Shown in pieces: positions 42,755 to 50,145 of a stretch of DNA of 64,000 nt. Every line of letters begins with the position of its first letter. The first letter of the stretch is position 1. Position numbers and translations under genes: made by a program. Below the pieces are notes generated by a model, which searched no databases, was not told the origin of the DNA, and worked only from the letters and a program-made list of their open reading frames with translations. The stretch spans positions 1 through 64,000 of the forward strand of contig NZ_JBBAYJ010000009.1 of NCBI RefSeq assembly GCF_037153975.1. Direction: 5' to 3'. Source of the DNA: Aquipuribacter sp. SD81. GTDB lineage: Bacteria; Actinomycetota; Actinomycetes; Actinomycetales; JBBAYJ01.

Positions 42755-43838
42755 GGCCGGCCGGCCCGGCTCGTTGCCGCGCCGCTCGCTCCTGCGCGGG
42801 GCGGCGGCGCTCGCGGCGGTGCCGGTCGTCGGCGTCGCGGCGCTGACGGCGGGGTGCGGGGCCGGCCGGGACGGACGGGTGGGGCTCAACGTCGCGGGCG
42901 CGGAGTTCGAGGTCGGCGGGCGCGTCGACCCCGACACGACGTTCGCGCTCCTCGCCGACCGCGGCTACGACCTCGTGCGGCTGCCCTTCCTCTGGGAGTC
43001 GGTGCAGCCGGACCTCGGCGGGGCGCTGGACGCGGCGTACGTCGCGGAGCTGCAGGCGGCGGTGCTCCGCTGCACGTCGCGGGGCATGGCGTGCGTGCTC
43101 GACGTCCACAACTACGGCCGCTTCCGCGAGCAGCCCGTCGGCTCGCCGCAGGTGCCCCACGCGGCGTTCGCCGACCTGTGGGGCGGGCTCGCCGGTGCCC
43201 TCGGCACCGACGAGCGGGTCGAGCTCGGCCTCATGAACGAGCCGCACGACATGCCGGACGGGGCGAGGGGCTGGGAGCGGGCCGCCCAGGCCGCGCTCGA
43301 CGCGGTGCGGTCGGCCGGCTCGCGCGCGTGGGTGTGGGTCGCGGGGGAGCGGTGGTCCTCGGCCGCGTCGTGGCCGACCACCCACCCGCGGTGGTGGATC
43401 GAGGACCCCCTCGACCGCAGCGGCCCCGAGGCGCACTACTACTTCGACGTCGACAACTCCCACCGCGGCACGTACCCCGCGACGTACGCCGACGACGACG
43501 CCCGGGCCCGCCGTGACGGCTGGGACTCCCTCGCGGCCAAGGTCGACGCCGAGCTCGGCGGCTTCCTCGCGTGGTGCGGGGAGCAGGACGTGCGCGGGCT
43601 GCTGGGCGAGGTCGGCTGGCCCTCCGGCGAGCCGTCGGCCGCGCACCCGGGCGACTGGCCGCTGTGGAACCGGCTGGGGGCCCGGGCCTACGCGCAGGTC
43701 CTCGAGGGCGGCGTCGACGTCGCGGGCTGGGCCGCCGGCGAGCGCTGGGGCGAGGACTACGCGTTGTCCGTGTACCTGGGCAGCCCGCAGCGCGAGGCGA
43801 CTAGCATCGCCCGGGTCGTGGAGCCGGCGCGGCGCTGA
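42735..43838 (+). CDS. Tat-exported lipoprotein, GH5-like glycoside hydrolase
   Basis: 367 residues. The N-terminus carries a twin-arginine motif (LPRRSLLRGAAALA), a hydrophobic core and a lipobox LTAGC, which suggests a Tat lipoprotein. The catalytic barrel has the GH5 pattern: VRLPFLWESVQPD, CVLDVHNYGRF, GLMNEPHDMP (acid/base Glu) and LLGEVGWPSGE (nucleophile Glu). It overlaps the upstream gene by about 20 bases; GTG codons at 42732 and 42735 are equally possible starts. As last gene of a synthase operon it may trim the polymer. Confidence 0.85.
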   Translation: MSPASAEAGRPGSLPRRSLLRGAAALAAVPVVGVAALTAGCGAGRDGRVGLNVAGAEFEVGGRVDPDTTFALLADRGYDLVRLPFLWESVQPDLGGALDAAYVAELQAAVLRCTSRGMACVLDVHNYGRFREQPVGSPQVPHAAFADLWGGLAGALGTDERVELGLMNEPHDMPDGARGWERAAQAALDAVRSAGSRAWVWVAGERWSSAASWPTTHPRWWIEDPLDRSGPEAHYYFDVDNSHRGTYPATYADDDARARRDGWDSLAAKVDAELGGFLAWCGEQDVRGLLGEVGWPSGEPSAAHPGDWPLWNRLGARAYAQVLEGGVDVAGWAAGERWGEDYALSVYLGSPQREATSIARVVEPARR

Positions 43839-43852
43839 GGCGCCGCGCCGGC
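43823..43852. terminator. Perfect 13-base hairpin over the stop codon
   Basis: GCCGGCGCGGCGC and GCGCCGCGCCGGC flank the loop TGAG, which is the stop codon of the GH5-like gene plus one base. It lies between convergent genes and probably stops transcription from both sides. Confidence 0.65.
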
Positions 43853-43869
43853 CGGGGACCGGACGGTCC

Positions 43870-45027
43870 TCAGCCCGTCGGGGCGAGGACGCCCGCGAGC
43901 TCCTCGGACAGGTCGAGGTGCGCGACCGGGTCGGCGACGCCCGCCGCCTCCGCCTCGAGCTCGCGGACGAGGGGGATCACTTCCCGGCCGAAGGCCTCGA
44001 CCTCCTCGCGCACGTGGAGGAAGCCGAGCAGGAGCAGGTCGACCCCCACGAGCTTGTACGCCAGCGCCCGGCGCGCGACCTGCTCGGGCGTCCCGACGAG
44101 GCCGGTGCGGAAGCCGTCGTTGTACTGCACGAGGTCGCGGAACGTGCTGTCGGACCACATGCCCGTGCCGTCCGCGCTGGAGCGCCCGGCCTGCCGGACG
44201 GCCTCGCGGAAGCCCTCGACCTTCTCGACGTCGGCGTGCGCGACGACGTCCTCCACCACCTGCCGGGCGGCGGCCGCGCTGTCGCGGACGACGGCGAAGC
44301 CGTTGAGCCCGAAGCGCACGCGCCGCCCGGCGGCCGCGGCGTAGCCGCCGACCTGCGCGACCTGCTCCGCGACGCCCTCGGGCGTGCTGCCGTTCATGAA
44401 GTACCAGTCGCTCACCCGGCCGGCCATGTGCCGGGCGTCGGTGGAGTTGCCGCCCTGGAAGATCTCGGGCAGCACGTCCGGCTGGGGGCGGAACGTGAGG
44501 CCGCGCGTGCGGAAGAAGTCCCCGCGGTAGGTGAAGTCGTCGGTGGTCCACGCGCCGCGCAGCACGTCGATGAACTCCTCCGACTGCCGGTAGCGCTCAC
44601 CGTGCTCCAGCCACGTAGCGCCCAGCGACACGGCCTCGTCCTTGAACCAGCCGGAGACGACGTTGAGCGCGAGGCGGCCGCCGGTGAGGGACTGCGCGGT
44701 CGCCGCCCACTTCGCGAGCACCGTCGGCTGCCAGAAGTAGGGGTGGACCGCGGCGATGACCTTGAGGCGCTCGGTGGCGAGCAGCAGCGCGAGGGAGAAC
44801 GACGTCGACTCGTGCTGCTCGTCGGCGCCGTAGCTCGCCGCGTAGCGCACCTGGGTGAGCGCGTAGTCGAACCCGGCGGCCTCGGCGGCCCGGGCCGTGT
44901 CGACGTTGTACCGCGGGGTGTGGTCGGTGCGCTGGGGCAGCGTCGAGACGACGAGGCCGCCGGAGACGTTGGGCACCCAGTACGCGAAGCGCAGCGGAGC
45001 GGGGTGGGTGGGCTGGGGTGTGCTCAT
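43870..45027 (-). CDS. sfnG: Dimethylsulfone monooxygenase (FMNH2-dependent, luciferase-like)
   Basis: 385 residues. SfnG oxidises dimethylsulfone to methanesulfinate and formaldehyde with reduced flavin, freeing sulfur for growth. The N-terminal RFAYWVPNVSGGLVVSTLPQ is characteristic of SfnG. Luciferase-like core motifs follow (AASYGADEQHESTSF, NVVSGWFKDEA, EIFQGGNSTDARHMAG). The partner flavin reductase lies upstream with a 4-base overlap. The riboswitch and leader ahead of the pair fit sulfur control. Confidence 0.92.
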   Translation of the reverse strand: MSTPQPTHPAPLRFAYWVPNVSGGLVVSTLPQRTDHTPRYNVDTARAAEAAGFDYALTQVRYAASYGADEQHESTSFSLALLLATERLKVIAAVHPYFWQPTVLAKWAATAQSLTGGRLALNVVSGWFKDEAVSLGATWLEHGERYRQSEEFIDVLRGAWTTDDFTYRGDFFRTRGLTFRPQPDVLPEIFQGGNSTDARHMAGRVSDWYFMNGSTPEGVAEQVAQVGGYAAAAGRRVRFGLNGFAVVRDSAAAARQVVEDVVAHADVEKVEGFREAVRQAGRSSADGTGMWSDSTFRDLVQYNDGFRTGLVGTPEQVARRALAYKLVGVDLLLLGFLHVREEVEAFGREVIPLVRELEAEAAGVADPVAHLDLSEELAGVLAPTG

Positions 45028-45551
45028 GCGACGGCTCCTGAGAGGACGGCGGGGCGGGTGTACGTGCGGTCGTGGTGCACGAGCGGCTCCGGGGCCCGGT
45101 CCGCGCCGTCGACGAGGCCGTCGACGCCGTGGACCTCGCCGAGGACGAGCAGCGAGTCACCGGCCTCGACGAGCCGCAGGACGGCGCCCGCGACGCGGGT
45201 GACGACCCCGTCGAGGTGCGGCAGTCCGTCCTCCGCCCAGCGCCAGGCGGTGCCGGGTCCGAAGCGGAGCGCGGCGTCGGCGGCGAAGCGCCGGGCGAGG
45301 TCCTCCTGGTCGGCGGCGAGCAGGTGGACGGCGAAGCGGCCGGACTGCACGAGCGCGTGCAGGCTCGACGACGTCCGGGCGACGTTGAACGACAGCAGGG
45401 GCGGGGCCAGCGAGACGCTGGCGACGGACACGGCGGTGAACCCGACGGGCAGGCCCGCGTGCGCGGTGGTGACCGCCCAGACGCTCGAGGCGTCGGAGCG
45501 GAAGGCGCGGCGCAGGTCCACGGCGGGTCCACCCCAGGTGGGGGTGGTCAC
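45024..45551 (-). CDS. Flavin reductase for the sulfone monooxygenase
   Basis: 175 residues, flavin-reductase-like split-barrel domain (FRSDASSVWAVTTAHAGLPV, SLAPPLLSFNVARTSSS, GRFAVHLLAADQEDLARRFA). It would supply FMNH2 to SfnG. The GTG start follows TGAGGAGAACCAC. It lies 72 bases after the stop of the leader peptide. It is SfnF-like by context. Confidence 0.9.
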   Translation of the reverse strand: MTTPTWGGPAVDLRRAFRSDASSVWAVTTAHAGLPVGFTAVSVASVSLAPPLLSFNVARTSSSLHALVQSGRFAVHLLAADQEDLARRFAADAALRFGPGTAWRWAEDGLPHLDGVVTRVAGAVLRLVEAGDSLLVLGEVHGVDGLVDGADRAPEPLVHHDRTYTRPAVLSGAVA

Positions 45552-45623
45552 GTGGTTCTCCTCAGGTGAGGGCGGTCGGCCCGACGGCTCGACCGGGGTG
45601 GGTGGGGGCGGTCGCGACGGCGC

Positions 45624-45713
45624 TCAGGCGCGCGAGGGCCGACAGCGGCCCGAGGCCGTCCGGAGCAGGTCGACGACGCGGCGGCGCACGAGGAGAGGAC
45701 GGGGACGTGTCAC
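45624..45713 (-). CDS. Leader peptide of the sfn operon (29 codons)
   Basis: The GTG at 45713 is preceded by a strong ribosome binding site (GGAGGT, 7 bases away). The 29-residue product is very basic; its core RRRVVDLLRTASGRC resembles short actinobacterial leader peptides found before sulfur genes, which share a pattern like RRxVDLxRxxSxxC. The single Cys near the end would allow cysteine-sensing attenuation. The ribosome binding site overlaps the closing helix of the riboswitch just upstream. Confidence 0.6.
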   Translation of the reverse strand: MTRPRPLLVRRRVVDLLRTASGRCRPSRA

Positions 45714-45724
45714 GAGGTGGACCT

Positions 45725-45812
45725 CCATCGGCCTGGCGGGAGCACCCTCACCCGAGGTTCCGGGGGGTTGCTGCGGCGTCGACGAGCCAGGTCTCTCGGC
45801 CGCTCTGGATGG
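45725..45812 (-). promoter_or_regulatory. SAM-I type (S-box) riboswitch
   Basis: Read on the minus strand, the segment begins CCATCCAGAGCGGCCGAGAG, goes on with ACCTGGCTCG, GACGCCGCAGCAACC and GGTGCTCCCGCCAG, and ends GATGG. These are the conserved S-box blocks (AGAGxGG, GAGRGA, GCAACC, GGTGCT). P1 is formed by CCATC (45812-45808) and GATGG (45729-45725). A separate 8-base hairpin (45812-45831) precedes it. SAM binding would stabilise P1 and cover the ribosome binding site of the leader peptide at 45721-45726. Confidence 0.8.
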
Positions 45813-45831
45813 GCGCCACCACTGTGGCGCC

Positions 45832-45939
45832 GCAGGCGCCGGCTGTCCACCGTCGGGTGCCGTCCGTCCCGCATGCTGGACCAGGGGTCCACCCGTCCGG
45901 GCTAGACGACGGTGACCGGTCCGTGCCGATGACCCGTAG
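45832..45939. other. Divergent control region between sfn operon and GGDEF gene
   Basis: About 108 bases without a gene. It must hold the promoter of the riboswitch transcript (leftward) and that of the MASE1-GGDEF gene (rightward). TGGACCAGGGGTCCA (45881-45895) is a near-perfect palindrome. No clear -35/-10 pair was identified. Confidence 0.4.
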
Positions 45940-47751
45940 GTGCGCCGCTCCCTCCTGCTCCTCGTCGCGTTCACGATCGCGGCGCTGCTGGGGCGCCTCA
46001 CCGCGACCGACGGGCTCGGCGGGCTGGCCCTCGTGTGGCCGGCGGCCGGCGTCGCGGTCCTGTGGGCGGCCGCGGTGCCGGACGTGCGCACCGGCGTGCG
46101 CGACGGCGTGCTCATGGGCGCGGCGACGTTCGCGGTCCACGACGCGACGGGCGTGCCGCTCGCCGACACCGGCTGGTTCGTCGCCGCCAACCTCGTGCAC
46201 GCCGCGGTCGGTGCGACGCTGCTGGCGGCGTTCGGCGCCCGCCGGCGGCGCCTGGACTCCGCGGCGGTCGGCGGGGCGATCGTGGCGGCGTCGTTCGCGG
46301 CCGCGGCGGCCGGCGCGGTCGTGGTGGCCGGGGCGCCGGACTACGTCGGGACGACGACCGGCGCCCTGCTCGTCCTCGTCCGCAACGCCGTCGGCACCGT
46401 CCTCGTGCTCGCGGTCGCACGGACCTGGCCCCCCTCGCGCGACGAGCTGGTGCCCGCGCGCCGCCGGGAGGCGCTGCTGCTGCTCCTCGCCACCCTCGGC
46501 GGCTACGGCCTCGCCTTCGTCGTCGGCGACGGCCTCAACATCGCCTACTCCGTCGTGCCCCTCACGCTGTGGGCCGCGCTGCGGCTCGGGCGCTTCCTCA
46601 CCAGCGCCCACCTCGTCCTCACCGGGGTGCTCACGGTCTGGCTGACCGTCGCCGGCTACGGCCCCTTCGCCGCGTCCGGCACCGACCCCGCCACCCGGGT
46701 CGTGCTCGCGCAGGGCTTCCTCGCGGTGCTCGCGTGCGTGGCCGTCAGCATCGCCGTGAGCCGCCACGAGCGCGACGACCTGCTCGGCGCCGTCCGGGCG
46801 AGCGAGGCGCGCGTGCGGCGCAGCCTCGACACCGCGCTCGCGGGCCACCTGTCGGTGCGGCTGCGTCCCGACGGGCGCACCGCGGTCATCGGCAGCGCCA
46901 ACCCCGCGACGGCCGTGCTGCTGCGGCGGCCGGTCGCCGACCTCCTCGGCGCGGACTGGCTGACGCTGCTCGAGCCGTCGCACGCCGCGGAGGTGACGGC
47001 CGGGCTGGTGTCGGTCGCCGAGGGCCGCGACCCGTCCTGGCAGGGCACCGCCGAGGTCGTGCTGCCGGACGGGGCACCGCGGTGGGTGCAGCTGCTCGTG
47101 GGCCCCGACCTGGTCGGCGAGGCGGGCCACGACGTGCACGGCGCGCGCCTGACGGTGCAGATGCTCGACGCCACCGACCGCGTCGACGTCGAGCGGCGGC
47201 TCACGCTGCTCGCCCTCCACGACGACCTGACGGGCCTGCCGAACCGGACCCTGCTGCTGGACCGGCTCGACCAGCAGCTCGCCGCGTCGGGGCGCGACGG
47301 CACGGCCGTCGGCCTCCTGTTCCTCGACCTCGACCGCTTCAAGGCGGTCAACGACACCCACGGGCACGCGACCGGCGACGAGCTGCTCGTGCTCGTCGCG
47401 CAGCGGCTCCTGGCCTCGGTGCGTCCGCTCGACACCGTGGCGCGGCTCGGTGGCGACGAGTTCGTCGTGTGCTGCCCGGGCCTGGCGTCCGTCGAGGCCG
47501 GTCTGGCCGTGGCCGACCGGCTGCTGGAGGTCATGGCGGAGCCGCTGGTCGTGGGCGGGGAGGCCCTCGACGTCGGGGTCAGCGGCGGCCTCACGCTCTC
47601 CGGCCCGGGTGAGGACGCGCGCGGCCTGCTCGAGCGCGCCGACGCCGCCATGTACCGCGCGAAGCGGTCGGGGCGGGGCCGCATCACGACCGAGGCCGTG
47701 CCGTCGTCCGTGCCGTCGTCCGCGCCGCTGGCGGTCGCCCGCAGCGCGTGA
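45940..47751 (+). CDS. MASE1-PAS-GGDEF diguanylate cyclase
   Basis: 603 residues. The first about 270 residues form eight or so transmembrane segments of MASE1 type (LVWPAAGVAVLWAAAV). A PAS-like domain lies at about 285-415. The GGDEF domain follows (about 430-595) with DDLTGLPNRTLLLDRL, LFLDLDRFKAVNDTHGH, and an intact RLGGDEFVV active site near residue 503. It should make cyclic di-GMP, possibly to control the nearby polysaccharide genes; this link is inference. No EAL domain. Its stop lies 4 bases from that of menF, convergent. Confidence 0.92.
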   Translation: MRRSLLLLVAFTIAALLGRLTATDGLGGLALVWPAAGVAVLWAAAVPDVRTGVRDGVLMGAATFAVHDATGVPLADTGWFVAANLVHAAVGATLLAAFGARRRRLDSAAVGGAIVAASFAAAAAGAVVVAGAPDYVGTTTGALLVLVRNAVGTVLVLAVARTWPPSRDELVPARRREALLLLLATLGGYGLAFVVGDGLNIAYSVVPLTLWAALRLGRFLTSAHLVLTGVLTVWLTVAGYGPFAASGTDPATRVVLAQGFLAVLACVAVSIAVSRHERDDLLGAVRASEARVRRSLDTALAGHLSVRLRPDGRTAVIGSANPATAVLLRRPVADLLGADWLTLLEPSHAAEVTAGLVSVAEGRDPSWQGTAEVVLPDGAPRWVQLLVGPDLVGEAGHDVHGARLTVQMLDATDRVDVERRLTLLALHDDLTGLPNRTLLLDRLDQQLAASGRDGTAVGLLFLDLDRFKAVNDTHGHATGDELLVLVAQRLLASVRPLDTVARLGGDEFVVCCPGLASVEAGLAVADRLLEVMAEPLVVGGEALDVGVSGGLTLSGPGEDARGLLERADAAMYRAKRSGRGRITTEAVPSSVPSSAPLAVARSA

Positions 47752-47755
47752 GGCC

Positions 47756-49072
47756 TCAGCCGCCGAGCGCGTCGCGCATGGGGACGAGCTTCGCCGTCGA
47801 CTCGGCGAGCTCGGCCGCCGGGTCCGACCCCTCGACGATGCCGCAGCCGGCGAAGAGCCGGACCTCGTGGGCGTCCTCGGCGACGCGCCCGCACCGCAGG
47901 GCGATGCCCCACTCGCCGTCGCCGGAGGCGTCGAGCCAGCCCACCGGCCCCGCGTAGCGACCCCGGTCCATGCCCTCCAGCTCCGTGATGAGGTCGGCCG
48001 CCGCCTCGGTCGGGGTGCCGCACACCGCCGCGGAGGGGTGCAGGGCCGCCGCGAGGCGGAGGCTCGAGGCGCCGTCGCGCAGCACCCCCGTCACGTCCGT
48101 CGCGAGGTGCATGACGTTGGCCAGGTGCAGCACGTACGGCGACTCCGGCACGTTGGTGCCGGCGCAGAACGGCGCGAGCGCCTCCACGACGCTGCGGACG
48201 GCGTACTCGTGCTCGCCGAGGTCCTTGCTGGAGCGCGCGAGCGACGCGGCGAGCGCGAGGTCGTGCTCGTCGTCGCCGCTGCGGCGGATGGTCCCGGCGA
48301 GCACCCTCGACGCGACGAGCCCGACCTGCGTGCGGACCAGCACCTCGGGGGTCGCGCCGACCAGCCCGGCGACGTGGAACGTCCACGTGGCCGGGTAGGC
48401 GCCCGCGAGGCGGCCGAGCACCGCCCGGACGTCCAGCGGCGCCTCGGCCCGGGCCAGCAGGTCGCGCGCGAGGACGACCTTGTCCAGCGCGCCGTCGGCG
48501 ATGCGCCGGACCGCCTCGGCGACCAGCAGCTCCCACGCGGTGCTCGTCACCGACCCGTCGGCGAAGGACACGCCCGTGGGTGCGGGGGGCTCCGCCTGCG
48601 GGCGCGGGGTGCGGTGCGGACCGGGCAGCACGGCGTCGACGGCCGTCGCGCCGGCAGGCGCGACCGTCGTGCGGGTGACCCACCACCGGCCGTCCCGGTG
48701 CCCGACGACCGTCTCGGGCACGACGAGCACGCTCGCCTCGGCGGAGGTGCCGGCGAAGGCGAAGGACCCGAACGCGACCGGTCCCGTCCCGCGGCCGCGG
48801 ACCTCGTCCCGGACGACGGCGCCGGCGAGCAGGCCGCGCCAGCGGCGCTCGGCCTCGCCGAAGCGGTCGGGCCCGCGCGTCTCGAGCCGGGCCGCCTCGC
48901 CCCACCCGACGAGACCCTCGCCGCGGCGCACCCACGCGAGCGGCTCGCCGACCCGCGCCGGGTCGGGCAGCAGCGACAGCAGCGGTCCGGGGTCGTCGAC
49001 CTCGACGGTGCGGGACACGAGCCGCCGGGACGCCGACGGCGGGTGCTGCGGGGTCGGCAGGGGGGCGGACAT
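47756..49072 (-). CDS. menF: Isochorismate synthase
   Basis: 438 residues, chorismate-binding family. It converts chorismate to isochorismate, the first step of menaquinone synthesis. Landmarks: [12 protein letters not shown] with the general base Lys, [24 protein letters not shown] with the metal Glu, and [30 protein letters not shown]. No salicylate gene lies nearby, and men genes are present, so MenF rather than a siderophore enzyme. The ATG has GGGAG upstream and TACCCT 9 bases before it. Divergent from menG. Confidence 0.94.
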   Translation of the reverse strand: MSAPLPTPQHPPSASRRLVSRTVEVDDPGPLLSLLPDPARVGEPLAWVRRGEGLVGWGEAARLETRGPDRFGEAERRWRGLLAGAVVRDEVRGRGTGPVAFGSFAFAGTSAEASVLVVPETVVGHRDGRWWVTRTTVAPAGATAVDAVLPGPHRTPRPQAEPPAPTGVSFADGSVTSTAWELLVAEAVRRIADGALDKVVLARDLLARAEAPLDVRAVLGRLAGAYPATWTFHVAGLVGATPEVLVRTQVGLVASRVLAGTIRRSGDDEHDLALAASLARSSKDLGEHEYAVRSVVEALAPFCAGTNVPESPYVLHLANVMHLATDVTGVLRDGASSLRLAAALHPSAAVCGTPTEAAADLITELEGMDRGRYAGPVGWLDASGDGEWGIALRCGRVAEDAHEVRLFAGCGIVEGSDPAAELAESTAKLVPMRDALGG

Positions 49073-49131
49073 GGTGCTCCCAGGGTAGGTCCGCCCCCGG
49101 GGGCCCCGCGCACCGCACCTACGCTGGACGG

Positions 49132-49830
49132 GTGGTGCAGCGTGCGGACCTCGACAAGCGCCCGGTCGACGTCTCGTCGATGTTCGACGGCGTCGCGGAG
49201 CGGTACGACCTCACGAACACGCTGCTGTCCCTCGGCTCGGACCGGCGGTGGCGCCGCCTCGTCACGCGCGCCCTCGACCTGCGCCGCGGCGACCGCGTGC
49301 TCGACCTGGCGGCCGGGACCGGCACCTCGACGGAGCCCTTCGCCGACCTCGGGGCCCGGGCCGTGGCGTGCGACTTCTCCCTCGGCATGCTCCACGTCGG
49401 CCGCCGCCGCCGCCCCGACCTGCCGTTCCTCGCCGGCGACGCGACGCGCCTGCCCTTCGCCGACGCGACGTTCGACGCCGTCACGATCTCCTTCGGGCTG
49501 CGCAACGTCGTGGACCCCGACGCGGGCCTGCGCGAGCTGCTCCGTGTCACCCGGCCCGGCGGGCGGCTCGTGGTGTGCGAGTTCTCCCACCCCACGTGGT
49601 CGCCGTTCCGGCACGTGTACGACCGGTACCTGCTGAGCGTCCTGCCCGCGGTCGCGCGGCGGGCCTCGTCCAACCCCGAGGCCTACGACTACCTCGCGGA
49701 GTCCATCCAGGCGTGGCCGGACCAGGCGGCGCTCGCCGAGCGGCTCCGGGCCGCCGGCTGGGACCGGGTGACGTGGCAGGACGCGAGCGGCGGCATCGTC
49801 GCGCTGCACTCCGCCGTCCGGCCGGGCTGA
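49132..49830 (+). CDS. menG: Demethylmenaquinone methyltransferase
   Basis: 232 residues. It methylates demethylmenaquinone with SAM. UbiE/MenG motifs: [20 protein letters not shown], the SAM site [15 protein letters not shown], then [16 protein letters not shown] and [14 protein letters not shown]. The GTG start has TACGCT exactly 6 bases upstream, a leaderless arrangement. Confidence 0.96.
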   Translation: MVQRADLDKRPVDVSSMFDGVAERYDLTNTLLSLGSDRRWRRLVTRALDLRRGDRVLDLAAGTGTSTEPFADLGARAVACDFSLGMLHVGRRRRPDLPFLAGDATRLPFADATFDAVTISFGLRNVVDPDAGLRELLRVTRPGGRLVVCEFSHPTWSPFRHVYDRYLLSVLPAVARRASSNPEAYDYLAESIQAWPDQAALAERLRAAGWDRVTWQDASGGIVALHSAVRPG

Positions 49831-49836
49831 GCCGCC

Positions 49837-50037
49837 GTGGTCGAGGCACAGGTGTGCGCCCGGTGCGGGGCCGACTTCACCTCCTCGCGGCCACGGGCGT
49901 GGTGCTCGCAGGCGTGCGCGCGCGGTGCGTGGGCGGACACGCACCCCAACGTGCCGGTGCGCCGACCGGGACGGCACCGTGGCCACGCCGACCAGCTGCG
50001 TCCCGAGGAGCAGGGTCGAGGAGGGCAGGACGCGTAG
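49837..50037 (+). CDS. Small zinc-ribbon-like hypothetical protein
   Basis: 66 residues, starting 6 bases after menG. It carries CARCGADFTSSRPRAWCSQAC, a Cys4 pattern (CxxC...CxxxC) that suggests one zinc ion; the rest is basic. No family recognised and no clear ribosome binding site, so it may be translated by coupling to menG or not at all. Confidence 0.45.
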   Translation: MVEAQVCARCGADFTSSRPRAWCSQACARGAWADTHPNVPVRRPGRHRGHADQLRPEEQGRGGQDA

Positions 50038-50076
50038 GTGCGGGGGAGCGGGGCGGCGACCGTCGGTGCGGCGACG

Positions 50077-50112
50077 TACGCTGGTGCCTTCGGCTTGTGA
50101 AGCCGTGCACAA
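50077..50112 (+). promoter_or_regulatory. Promoter with Rex-type redox operator ahead of menJ-nuo
   Basis: TTGTGAAGCCGTGCACAA (50095-50112) matches the Rex operator pattern TTGTGAA-N4-TTCACAA with one mismatch. A TACGCT hexamer (50077-50082) can be the -10, so the operator would cover the first transcribed bases. Rex senses NADH/NAD+ and is known to control nuo and cyd genes in Streptomyces. Confidence 0.55.
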
Positions 50113-50145
50113 AGCCTCGAGCCCAGCCCCGTGGAGGTGGCCAGC

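Noticed and set aside
47749-47758. Palindrome TGAGGCCTCA between the GGDEF gene and menF
   Set aside because: It arises from two facing TGA stop codons close together; no further pairing.
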